Assembly: GCA_017547975.1 (NCBI GenBank)
Contig: JAFYNU010000396.1
Coordinates: forward strand, 1 to 7,327
Direction: 5' to 3'
Length of the DNA: 7,327 nt
From: Clostridia bacterium
GTDB lineage: Bacteria > Bacillota > Clostridia > Oscillospirales > QAMX01
In this document: positions 1 through 5,588 of the stretch, piece by piece
Numbering within the stretch: the stretch's first letter is position 1
How the letters are laid out: the number at the start of each line of letters is the position of its first letter
Notes under the pieces: generated by a model
Told to the model about the DNA's origin: nothing
What the model saw: only the letters and a program-made list of their open reading frames with translations
The model's database searches: none
Translations under genes and position numbers: made by a program

Positions 1-47
1 CTTCGCCTTCGGCGAATCCACCTCCCTCGAAGAGGGAGGCTCTTTCT
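1..47. repeat. Partial intergenic hairpin repeat, cut by the left window edge
   Basis: Two hairpins lie in tandem. TTCGCC-ttc-GGCGAA is at 2-16, and CCTCCCTC-gaa-GAGGGAGG (8-bp stem, 3-base loop) is at 21-39. The second is followed on the plus strand by the T-rich stretch CTCTTTCTTT (40-49). The arrangement of a gagggagg hairpin beside a gene-specific gcc-type hairpin resembles intergenic repeats I recall from Faecalibacterium and related Clostridia; this is memory, not a search. Read on the plus strand, the second hairpin plus its T-rich tail could also end a transcript arriving from the left of the window. The element appears truncated, because its left half would lie outside. Confidence 0.5.
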
Positions 48-50
48 TTG

Positions 51-69
51 GCCCCCACCCCGAGGGGGC
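51..69 (-). terminator. Possible hairpin terminator of the minus-strand operon
   Basis: Directly after the TAA stop of the sialidase-like gene the minus-strand transcript can fold a 6-bp GCCCCC/GGGGGC stem (64-69 with 51-56) with a 7-base loop. It is followed by CAAAGAAAG rather than a U run, so it is not a textbook rho-independent terminator. Together with the two hairpins at 1-39 it would give the operon a strongly structured 3' end, which could stabilise or terminate the message. Confidence 0.35.
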
Positions 70-1173
70 TTACAGTGCCGCCACAGGCAGGTTCTGTAAA
101 ACCGCTCCCCGCTGGGGATCCTGGATGGAAATGGTGTAAATGGCACAGAGGAAGCCATCCGATTCATCGGCCACCGGATAGTGCCACTTCTGTCCCACAC
201 CCAGGGCAGGGAGAATCCCATTCTGCATCTCCCATCCATGGGTGAAGGTAAAGGAGGCGTCGTCAGTAAGATAAATGGCCAGGCGGCTCCGGTCCCGGGG
301 CCAGATGTTGCCCATGACGTAGTGGCGGCCGTCGGTCAGCTCCCCGGCGTAGATCTTACTGCTGGTGAAGGGAATATCGATGGCGAAGGGACCAGCCCAG
401 CTTTCGCCAAAGTCGGCGGAGGTATATGCCAGGGGGACGTTCCGTTCGTCGTCCCGGCAGAACATGAGGATATTTTCCCCCTCCACGGCGCAGGAGATTT
501 CGGGGTGCACCAGCTTACTCCCATCGGGAAGGTCGCCATTGGGGGCAATATACACCAGCCGCCACTCCCCTTCCATGGTGCCGTCGTCGGAGATCATCAC
601 CGCCGGGGTGTTGGGAAAGGAATCCAGCTCGGCAATGCGGCCCGGGAGCATCAGCTTGCCATTCCCCAGATGCACCGCGTTGGTGTTGAGTTTGAAGGGG
701 ATGGGTCTGGACCAGAGGAATTCGAATTGATCGGCTTCCTCGTTATACTTGTAAAGATCCAGGGCGTGGATGTGGTCGGGGGCCACCATTTCGTTGAGAA
801 TGAGATAGAGGGTGTCGTCCACAATGCCGTAGACCGGGGGGCAATAGAGAATTTCCCCCGTGGGATCATCGGCAATGACCTCCACCTCATCCCAGGTCTT
901 GCCCCCGTCGATGCTCTTCCGGGCGCGGATGGGGGTGCGTCCCTTGAGCTCGCGGGCGGGGTTGTTGTACCAGGAGGCGAAGAGCTTGCCGTGATAGGCG
1001 ATTACCGCCGCCTCGTGCAGAAAGCTGTATTCCCCGTCGGGCATCCACACCGGATAGGTTTCGGCTCCGGGCAGGGGCTTCAGATTGAAGGGGTCAAAAT
1101 CGGCACACAGCTTCATTTTGGGAAGCAGGCCGTAGAATTTCAGGTCGTTCTCGTCGTAATAGGGAAATTTCAT
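70..1173 (-). CDS. Sialidase-like (BNR/Asp-box) beta-propeller protein, putative exo-glycosidase
   Basis: This 367-residue protein has two good Asp-boxes (S-x-D-x-G-x-x-W): SIDGGKTW at residues 87-94 and SADFGESW at 252-259. These mark the blade turns of the six-bladed sialidase fold. Other propeller-like stretches are FLHEAAVIAYHGKLFASWYN (51-70), where a substrate-facing Glu54 is plausible, and LVHPEISCAV (221-230). There is no signal peptide or membrane segment, so it should be cytosolic. The start is supported by AAGGAG 8 bases upstream and by an ATGA overlap with the mutY stop, which indicates translational coupling and makes this the last gene of the operon. Asp-box proteins include true sialidases, other exo-glycosidases and non-catalytic propellers. 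I do not see a convincing sialidase arginine triad with FRIP motif, so sialic acid as substrate is not established. The fold is likely; the substrate is unknown. Confidence 0.85.
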   Translation of the reverse strand: MKFPYYDENDLKFYGLLPKMKLCADFDPFNLKPLPGAETYPVWMPDGEYSFLHEAAVIAYHGKLFASWYNNPARELKGRTPIRARKSIDGGKTWDEVEVIADDPTGEILYCPPVYGIVDDTLYLILNEMVAPDHIHALDLYKYNEEADQFEFLWSRPIPFKLNTNAVHLGNGKLMLPGRIAELDSFPNTPAVMISDDGTMEGEWRLVYIAPNGDLPDGSKLVHPEISCAVEGENILMFCRDDERNVPLAYTSADFGESWAGPFAIDIPFTSSKIYAGELTDGRHYVMGNIWPRDRSRLAIYLTDDASFTFTHGWEMQNGILPALGVGQKWHYPVADESDGFLCAIYTISIQDPQRGAVLQNLPVAAL

Positions 1174-2225
1174 TCGGTTCTCTCCTTTTCCATTTCCTTC
1201 AAAAACACTTTGAACGCGGTGGGAACCGCATAGATATCCAGGATTTCCGCCGGGGTAGCCCAGGTAAAGTCAGGGTGTTGCTCCGAAAGCTCCACCCGGA
1301 GTCCTGTCATGTGCCATTCCACGTGGGTGAAGATATGGACGCCTTCGGGGCCTTTTGCCATCGCATTGGGGTCACCCCCCCATTTCGTCAGAATCTCCGC
1401 CGGGATTTCCTCCTTCGGGGCGTTGGGGAATTCCCACAATGCGGCAAGAAGACCGCTTTCGGGCCGCTTCCGGATGGCGTATTTCCCCCTGCAGGAAAGC
1501 AGGAACACCCACTTTTCCTCCACCCGGCGGGCCTTTTTGGGACTTTTCACCGGGTAATCGGTGGGATTCCCCTGCCCGTATGCCAGGCAAAGGTGACTGA
1601 TGGGGCATTCGGCGCATTTGGGGGTACCGTTTGGGATGCACACCGCCTCCCCCAGCTCCATAAGCCCCTGGGTGAACAGGCTGGCCCCATCCCCGGTGGG
1701 ATAGATTTCCCGAAGGGCCTGGGTAATATCCCGTTTGGTTTGGGGTTTTGTAATATCCTCCCCCCACGCAGCGATTCGGGTTACCACCCGCATGACGTTG
1801 CCGTCCACCGCAGGGGTGGGCAAACCGAAGGCAATGGAGCCGATGGCCCCGGCGGTGTAGTCCCCAATGCCCGAAAGCCCCCGCAGGGCATCGTAATCGG
1901 CGGGCAGGACCCCGCCGTAGTCCTTCACAATGGTGACGGCGGCTTTTTTCAGGTTCCTGGCTCTGGAATAGTACCCCAGCCCCTGCCAAAGCTTCATGAG
2001 CCGGTCGTCGTTGCAGGCCGTCAGGTCTTCCACCCCGGGAAGTTCCGCCATGAAGCGGTTATAGTAGGGGATCACCGCTTCGATGCGGGTCTGTTGCAGC
2101 ATGATCTCCGATATCCAAACCCCGTATGGGCTGGGGTCCCGCCGCCAGGGCAGATCCCGGGACACCGTCCGGTACCAGTCGGAAAGACCCGGTACCACCT
2201 CCCGGGGGAGGGATATATTTTGCAT
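1170..2225 (-). CDS. mutY: A/G-specific adenine DNA glycosylase MutY
   Basis: MutY removes adenine mispaired with 8-oxoguanine in base-excision repair. The 351-residue length is normal for the family. The HhH-GPD domain holds catalytic Glu40 in SEIMLQQT, a helix-hairpin-helix at about 117-128 (LSGIGDYTAGAI) and catalytic Asp141 in VDGNVMRV. An iron-sulfur loop follows, with Cys196, 204, 207 and 213. A C-terminal NUDIX-like 8-oxoG recognition domain (about 235-345) carries FTHVEWHM at 299-306, the counterpart of the FSH recognition motif. I chose the ATG at 2225 because AAGGAG lies 6 bases upstream and the family homology starts there. An in-frame ATG at 2282 would force the intergenic hairpin to be coding. 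The gene lies 71 bp after the radical enzyme and overlaps the next gene by 4 bp. Its role has no obvious tie to its neighbours. The first Cys spacing is 7 residues, where E. coli MutY has 6. Confidence 0.97.
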   Translation of the reverse strand: MQNISLPREVVPGLSDWYRTVSRDLPWRRDPSPYGVWISEIMLQQTRIEAVIPYYNRFMAELPGVEDLTACNDDRLMKLWQGLGYYSRARNLKKAAVTIVKDYGGVLPADYDALRGLSGIGDYTAGAIGSIAFGLPTPAVDGNVMRVVTRIAAWGEDITKPQTKRDITQALREIYPTGDGASLFTQGLMELGEAVCIPNGTPKCAECPISHLCLAYGQGNPTDYPVKSPKKARRVEEKWVFLLSCRGKYAIRKRPESGLLAALWEFPNAPKEEIPAEILTKWGGDPNAMAKGPEGVHIFTHVEWHMTGLRVELSEQHPDFTWATPAEILDIYAVPTAFKVFLKEMEKERTE

Positions 2226-2247
2226 GTTTTCTCCTTCTAAAGTCAAG

Positions 2248-2274
2248 GGCGGGCGCGTCGGTGACGCGCCCGCC
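2248..2274 (-). other. Perfect 12-bp GC-rich hairpin between the radical enzyme gene and mutY
   Basis: GGCGGGCGCGTC (2248-2259) and GACGCGCCCGCC (2263-2274) are perfect inverted complements around a 3-base loop. On the minus transcript the stem lies 22 bases after the radical enzyme stop and ends 22 bases before the mutY ATG. The following sequence is CTTGACTTTAG, with only a weak U-tract. It could be a leaky terminator or attenuator that lowers mutY and sialidase-like expression, or a 3'-end stabiliser of the radical enzyme message after processing. I see no separate promoter for mutY in the 71-bp gap. Confidence 0.7.
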
Positions 2275-2296
2275 ATGAGCAAAACCTTTTATTGGA

Positions 2297-4474
2297 TTAT
2301 TCGCCGTCGCCCGAAAGGAAGCGATCCACCACCTGCTGGCGGTAGTCCTTGGACAGGGAGGCGAAGAAGGCAGAGTAGCCGGTGACACGCACCACCAGGT
2401 CGGGGTGGGTGGAGGGGTCTTCGTGGGCTTCCAGAATGTCTTCCTTCTTGATGCAGTTCATGTTGATCAGGGTACCGCCCATCTGGTTGTGGCTGTGGAT
2501 CAGGGCCATGATGGCGTCCACGCCGCCCTCCTTGTTGACCAGACCGGTATCAATATCCAGGTGCAGGGGGGCAGAGTTGCCGTAACCCGGCTGAACCTTG
2601 GCAACTGCGTTGCTCTTGAGGGAGGGGGAGAAGGTGTGGATGCCCCGGGCGAAACCGGGATCGGGTTCGCTGGAGTGGGAAATGGGATCCTCGTATTTGC
2701 GTCCGTTGGGGGTGGCGGGAAGCTCCTTGGCGTAGGAATAGATTTCGCCGTGGGAGAAGAGGCCGGGGATCAGCATGACCTTGTGCTTGGGGGTGGGGCT
2801 GGACTTGATGGCAGCCACGTAAACGTCCCGGATACGGGTGGCCCAGCCTTCGGCTTTCGATCTGGGGGAGCCGAAACGGGCAATATTCTTGAACATCAGG
2901 CGGATATTTTCCTTGCCTTCCCAGTTCTGTTCCAGGGCTTCGGCCAGTTCGTCCCAGGTAATGCGGCCTTCGTCGAAGATACGCTGTTCCATGGCGGCAA
3001 AGCTGTCGGCCACGGTGGCAAGGCCGATACCGTCGGCGTTGTAGTTGCGGATATCCACGCCGCCTTCGGCGCAGTTGAGACCGCGTTCGATGGGGCCGTG
3101 GCAGAAGAGGTTGAGAACCAGCTCGGGCTTATCGATGGAGACCCGCTCGGTATGCAGGTCGTAGCCTTCCTTCAGAATCTGTGCCTGATATTCCACGTGA
3201 CGGCAGAAGGCGGCCCACAGGGCGTCCATATTCTTTTCGCCCGATGCGGTCACGTCCCGGAAGGCGTGGATGAAGCACCATACCAGATGGAAACGGGTCA
3301 CGTCCTGCAGGGGATATTCGATACCCGGCAGAGCCACCCAGTTACAACCCACCTTGGCCCGCATACGGCCCAGCTCCTTGGGATAACCGTTGGCATGGTA
3401 GCCCTCCACGATACCCTTGTCGCAGGAGAAGTCGGCACCCGAACCATCCTCCAGGATGTATTCCACCGCCCGGCGCAGAAGCCGGTCGTCCATGCCTTCC
3501 CAAACCCGCACGGCAATGTTGATGGGAATGTGAATCTCGTGCATGGCATCCAGCACCAGGTAGGAAAGACGGCTTGCCATATCGGTCTTGCCGTCGGGGG
3601 ACACGCCGCCCACCTGGGAATAGTGGGTGTCGTTGTAGAAGAGGGAGGCCAGAATCCAAACCGCTTCCTCGTCGGTGAGGCGGCCGGATTTCACGTCGGC
3701 TTCGTAATAGGGGCGCAGGAGCTCGTCAATCTGGGACAGAGCGCCGCCGCCGTGGTAGGAACGGTCGATGTTCTGGAAATGGGCCAGGAACTGGCAGGCT
3801 TCCCGGAAGGTGCGGGGAGGATTGTCGATGAGCCATTCGTTCATGTCGGCAATTTCCAGATAGTTGCGCTTGAGGATGGGGTCGGTGGATTCGTCAGCCA
3901 TTTTGCGGGCGTACTCGGCATAGTGGGTCACCATGGCAATGGTGCCTTCCACAACCGCTTCTTCCCCATCGTAGAAATCGGTATTTTCGGGATGATTGAA
4001 TTCCCGCCAGTAGCGAATCTTGCGGAGCAGGCCGCCCCAGCCCAGATCCAGACCGATCTTCATGTCGGGTCCCATATGGTTCATGCCCATGTAGCCCGGG
4101 TGCATGTGATACTTGGCCCAAGCTTCCCGGATATGTTCGGGGATTTCCCAATTGGGGTCGGTTCCCACGTTTTCAAAGGATTGGAAGTAGCCGATCCAGC
4201 AACCCGCCAGGGCGCTCTGGGGATGGATGTAGGGGGGCAGGCAGGCAAAGAATTCCTTCATGGCAAAGCCAAGCCGTCTGGCGCCGAAAAGCACTTCTCC
4301 GCTGGGAACGTAGCTGGTTTCCAGGGGAATAAAGCCGTGGTCATCGGTGTTGTAGCTGCCGCCGAATTTGGCAAGCTTGACCTGGTTGACTTCCAGCTTG
4401 GTCTGGTGCATAGCCTGGATGCGTTCTTTGAACAGAGGGGAAAGGATAGTACGGGAGGTATCAAGTTCTCTCAT
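2297..4474 (-). CDS. Glycyl radical enzyme of the pyruvate formate-lyase superfamily, divergent, substrate unknown
   Basis: This is an oxygen-sensitive radical enzyme. A backbone glycyl radical, installed by an activase, generates a thiyl radical that attacks the substrate. The 725-residue protein has the C-terminal radical loop RVTGYSAFF with Gly699 as radical site, and the usual downstream helix. Before it lie the family block around NYNADGIGLATVADSFAA (478-495) and the block TPNGRKYEDPISH (588-600). IDELLRPYYEAD (249-260) matches the family's FDQYxYPYY region, with Asp250. The thiyl Cys is most likely Cys377 in KVGCNWVALPG (375-384). Characterised eliminases read Gly-Cys-X-Glu there and formate-lyase reads Cys-Cys, so neither class fits. 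At 725 residues it is somewhat shorter than most relatives (about 760-850). The start has AAGGAG 6 bases upstream. It follows its activase by 41 bp. It should not be called formate acetyltransferase. Confidence 0.93.
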   Translation of the reverse strand: MRELDTSRTILSPLFKERIQAMHQTKLEVNQVKLAKFGGSYNTDDHGFIPLETSYVPSGEVLFGARRLGFAMKEFFACLPPYIHPQSALAGCWIGYFQSFENVGTDPNWEIPEHIREAWAKYHMHPGYMGMNHMGPDMKIGLDLGWGGLLRKIRYWREFNHPENTDFYDGEEAVVEGTIAMVTHYAEYARKMADESTDPILKRNYLEIADMNEWLIDNPPRTFREACQFLAHFQNIDRSYHGGGALSQIDELLRPYYEADVKSGRLTDEEAVWILASLFYNDTHYSQVGGVSPDGKTDMASRLSYLVLDAMHEIHIPINIAVRVWEGMDDRLLRRAVEYILEDGSGADFSCDKGIVEGYHANGYPKELGRMRAKVGCNWVALPGIEYPLQDVTRFHLVWCFIHAFRDVTASGEKNMDALWAAFCRHVEYQAQILKEGYDLHTERVSIDKPELVLNLFCHGPIERGLNCAEGGVDIRNYNADGIGLATVADSFAAMEQRIFDEGRITWDELAEALEQNWEGKENIRLMFKNIARFGSPRSKAEGWATRIRDVYVAAIKSSPTPKHKVMLIPGLFSHGEIYSYAKELPATPNGRKYEDPISHSSEPDPGFARGIHTFSPSLKSNAVAKVQPGYGNSAPLHLDIDTGLVNKEGGVDAIMALIHSHNQMGGTLINMNCIKKEDILEAHEDPSTHPDLVVRVTGYSAFFASLSKDYRQQVVDRFLSGDGE

Positions 4475-4495
4475 AATAAGCTCCTTTTCATACGA

Positions 4496-4511
4496 TTTAT
4501 TTCAAAATAAA
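4496..4511. repeat. AT-rich inverted repeat between activase and radical enzyme genes
   Basis: TTTATTT (4496-4502) and AAATAAA (4505-4511) are perfect inverted complements with a 2-base centre, in the 41-bp gap. The stem contains no G or C, and with so short a loop it would be weak as RNA. It may be chance in an AT-rich spacer, or a processing or protein-binding site. It stands out because the surrounding genes are GC-rich. Confidence 0.35.
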
Positions 4512-4515
4512 CAAT

Positions 4516-5421
4516 TTACATAACCTTCACACGGACGCCGTATTCCCGGAAGATGGATACCGCTTCCTCTGCATCCGCTTTTTTGGGGGATGCCTTGCCA
4601 TTCAGGGCGTAGTCCATATCCAGGGCCTTGTATTTGCCCTCCCCAAGACGGTGGTAAAGAAGCAGTTCGGCTTCGTGGATGCCGTTTTGGTGAAGGATGG
4701 CCGCCATGGCGCGGAGTTCTTCGGTGTCGTCGTTTTCCCCGGGAATAAAGGGAATGCGGATCAGGATCCCGGCTCCGTTTTCCTTCAGCCAGGAAAGATT
4801 TTTGGTGATGAGGCGGTTGTCGCTTCCGGTGAGGGCTTTGTGCCTTTCCGGTGTGCCCGCCTTCACGTCATAGAGGAACAGGTCGGTCCAGGGAGCCACC
4901 GCTTCAAAGTATTCGGTGGGTACGTTCCCTGCGGTATCCACGGCGGTATGGAGTCCCTCCGCCTTGCAGGCCTTCAGGAGTTCCGTCAACGCCTCCGGTT
5001 GGAGCATACACTCCCCGCCGGAGAAGGTAACACCGCCGCCGGAATTTTCATAGAGGAGACGATCCTCTAAAATTTCAGCCATGATATCCTCCACCGAAAG
5101 GGTCTTGCCCACCAAAACCAACGCTTCCGCAAAGCACTGGTCGGCGCAGGCACCGCACCCGGTGCATTTCGTCCGGTCAATGCTGTGGCTGCCCTCCCCC
5201 ACCAGGTGGGCACCCGCCGGGCAGACGGCAAGACAGGCACCGCAGCCGATGCATTTATCCGGGTTGATTTCGATTTGAGGCCGGGCAACGAAGCTTTCGG
5301 GGTTGTGGCACCACTTGCACCGAAGGTTGCACCCCTTAAAGAATACCGTGGTACGGGTTCCCGGTCCGTCGGAGACCGAAAACCGCTGGATATTGAAAAT
5401 ATGTGCGGCTCTTCCGTCCAT
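4516..5421 (-). CDS. Glycyl radical enzyme activating enzyme (radical SAM, ferredoxin-type clusters)
   Basis: The enzyme reductively cleaves S-adenosylmethionine and abstracts hydrogen from the glycine of its partner radical enzyme. The 301 residues contain GPGTRTTVFFKGC and the radical SAM motif C31-x3-C35-x2-C38. Two ferredoxin-like [4Fe-4S] motifs follow, at Cys57/60/63/67 (CIGCGACLAVC) and Cys86/89/92/96 (CTGCGACADQC). The SAM-binding FSGGE is at 133-137 and the DVK motif at 185-187. The extra ferredoxin insert is typical of activases for non-formate-lyase radical enzymes and is absent from PflA, which fits the divergent partner gene. The ATG at 5421 fits the family N-terminus (MDGRAAHIFNIQRFSVSDGPG). 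Its ribosome site is modest, AGGA 7 bases upstream. It is first in the operon, ahead of the radical enzyme; many such operons have the reverse order. Confidence 0.96.
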   Translation of the reverse strand: MDGRAAHIFNIQRFSVSDGPGTRTTVFFKGCNLRCKWCHNPESFVARPQIEINPDKCIGCGACLAVCPAGAHLVGEGSHSIDRTKCTGCGACADQCFAEALVLVGKTLSVEDIMAEILEDRLLYENSGGGVTFSGGECMLQPEALTELLKACKAEGLHTAVDTAGNVPTEYFEAVAPWTDLFLYDVKAGTPERHKALTGSDNRLITKNLSWLKENGAGILIRIPFIPGENDDTEELRAMAAILHQNGIHEAELLLYHRLGEGKYKALDMDYALNGKASPKKADAEEAVSIFREYGVRVKVM

Positions 5422-5451
5422 AGATTTTTCCTACCGTTTTCCTGTGTTTTC

Positions 5452-5467
5452 CCCCGCTATACCGGGG
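5452..5467. promoter_or_regulatory. Inverted repeat in the 5' leader of the activase operon
   Basis: CCCCG (5452-5456) and CGGGG (5463-5467) flank a central CTATAC. The near-palindrome lies about 11-26 bases downstream of the expected minus-strand start point (near 5478). That position suits a repressor operator or a small leader hairpin. No regulator gene is visible in the window, so the role is inferred from position. Confidence 0.4.
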
Positions 5468-5484
5468 AAGATTCTGTTGCTTCC

Positions 5485-5512
5485 ATTATATCGGATTTTC
5501 GTGCTTTGTCAA
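5485..5512 (-). promoter_or_regulatory. Housekeeping promoter of the activase-radical enzyme-mutY operon
   Basis: On the minus strand TTGACA (5512-5507) and TATAAT (5490-5485) are both exact consensus, with a 16-bp spacer. Transcription would start near 5478, giving a leader of about 57 bases before the activase ATG. Exact hexamers suggest a strong basal promoter that needs repression rather than activation. Confidence 0.82.
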
Positions 5513-5534
5513 CGGGAATATGATGATTTTCTCA

Positions 5535-5563
5535 TTGTCAAGTCAAAAAACTTGTGTTATACT
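5535..5563 (+). promoter_or_regulatory. Housekeeping promoter of the GH36-type gene
   Basis: TTGTCA (5535-5540) and TATACT (5558-5563) are 17 bp apart, and a TGn extended -10 lies at 5555-5557. Start of transcription would fall near 5570, only about 19 bases from the ATG. The two -35 boxes of this promoter and of the opposite operon are 22 bp apart, so a single bound protein could control both. Confidence 0.75.
5539..5554. promoter_or_regulatory. Inverted repeat inside the GH36 promoter spacer, candidate operator
   Basis: CAAGT (5539-5543) and ACTTG (5550-5554) form a 5-bp dyad with a 6-base A-rich centre, filling the spacer between the -35 and -10 boxes. A repressor bound here would block RNA polymerase. 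The arms are short and could arise by chance. Confidence 0.35.
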
Positions 5564-5573
5564 TTTTCTATAC

Positions 5574-5580
5574 AAGGAGG
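5574..5580 (+). promoter_or_regulatory. Strong ribosome binding site of the GH36-type gene
   Basis: AAGGAGG lies 8 bases before the ATG at 5589 and fixes the start of the edge-truncated gene. The predicted start of transcription is only about four bases upstream of it, so the leader is almost nothing but the ribosome site and leaves little room for RNA-level control. Confidence 0.85.
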
Positions 5581-5588
5581 ATCGCACC

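Noticed and set aside
1..49. Possible CRISPR repeat or mobile element end
   Set aside because: There is only one copy of each stem, no spacer periodicity and no transposase gene. A dispersed hairpin repeat explains it better.
181..1233. A 350-codon plus-strand open frame opposite the sialidase-like gene
   Set aside because: It has the same codon register as the real gene, no recognisable domain, and it runs past the mutY/sialidase junction.
1275..2240. A 321-codon plus-strand open frame opposite mutY
   Set aside because: It is an in-register antisense shadow of an unmistakable MutY protein.
2226..2282. A longer mutY start at 2282, adding 19 residues
   Set aside because: The added residues would be encoded across the 12-bp hairpin and do not match the family N-terminus. 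The ATG at 2225 has a well-placed AAGGAG.
2297..4474. Annotation of the radical enzyme as pyruvate formate-lyase
   Set aside because: The adjacent Cys-Cys pair is missing, and the partner activase carries two extra ferredoxin clusters that PflA lacks.
2405..4510. A 701-codon open frame on the plus strand opposite the radical enzyme gene
   Set aside because: It is in exact codon register with the minus-strand gene. Stops there would need TTA, CTA or TCA codons in the sense gene, which are rare in this GC-rich codon use. The translation shows no family motifs and no convincing ribosome site.
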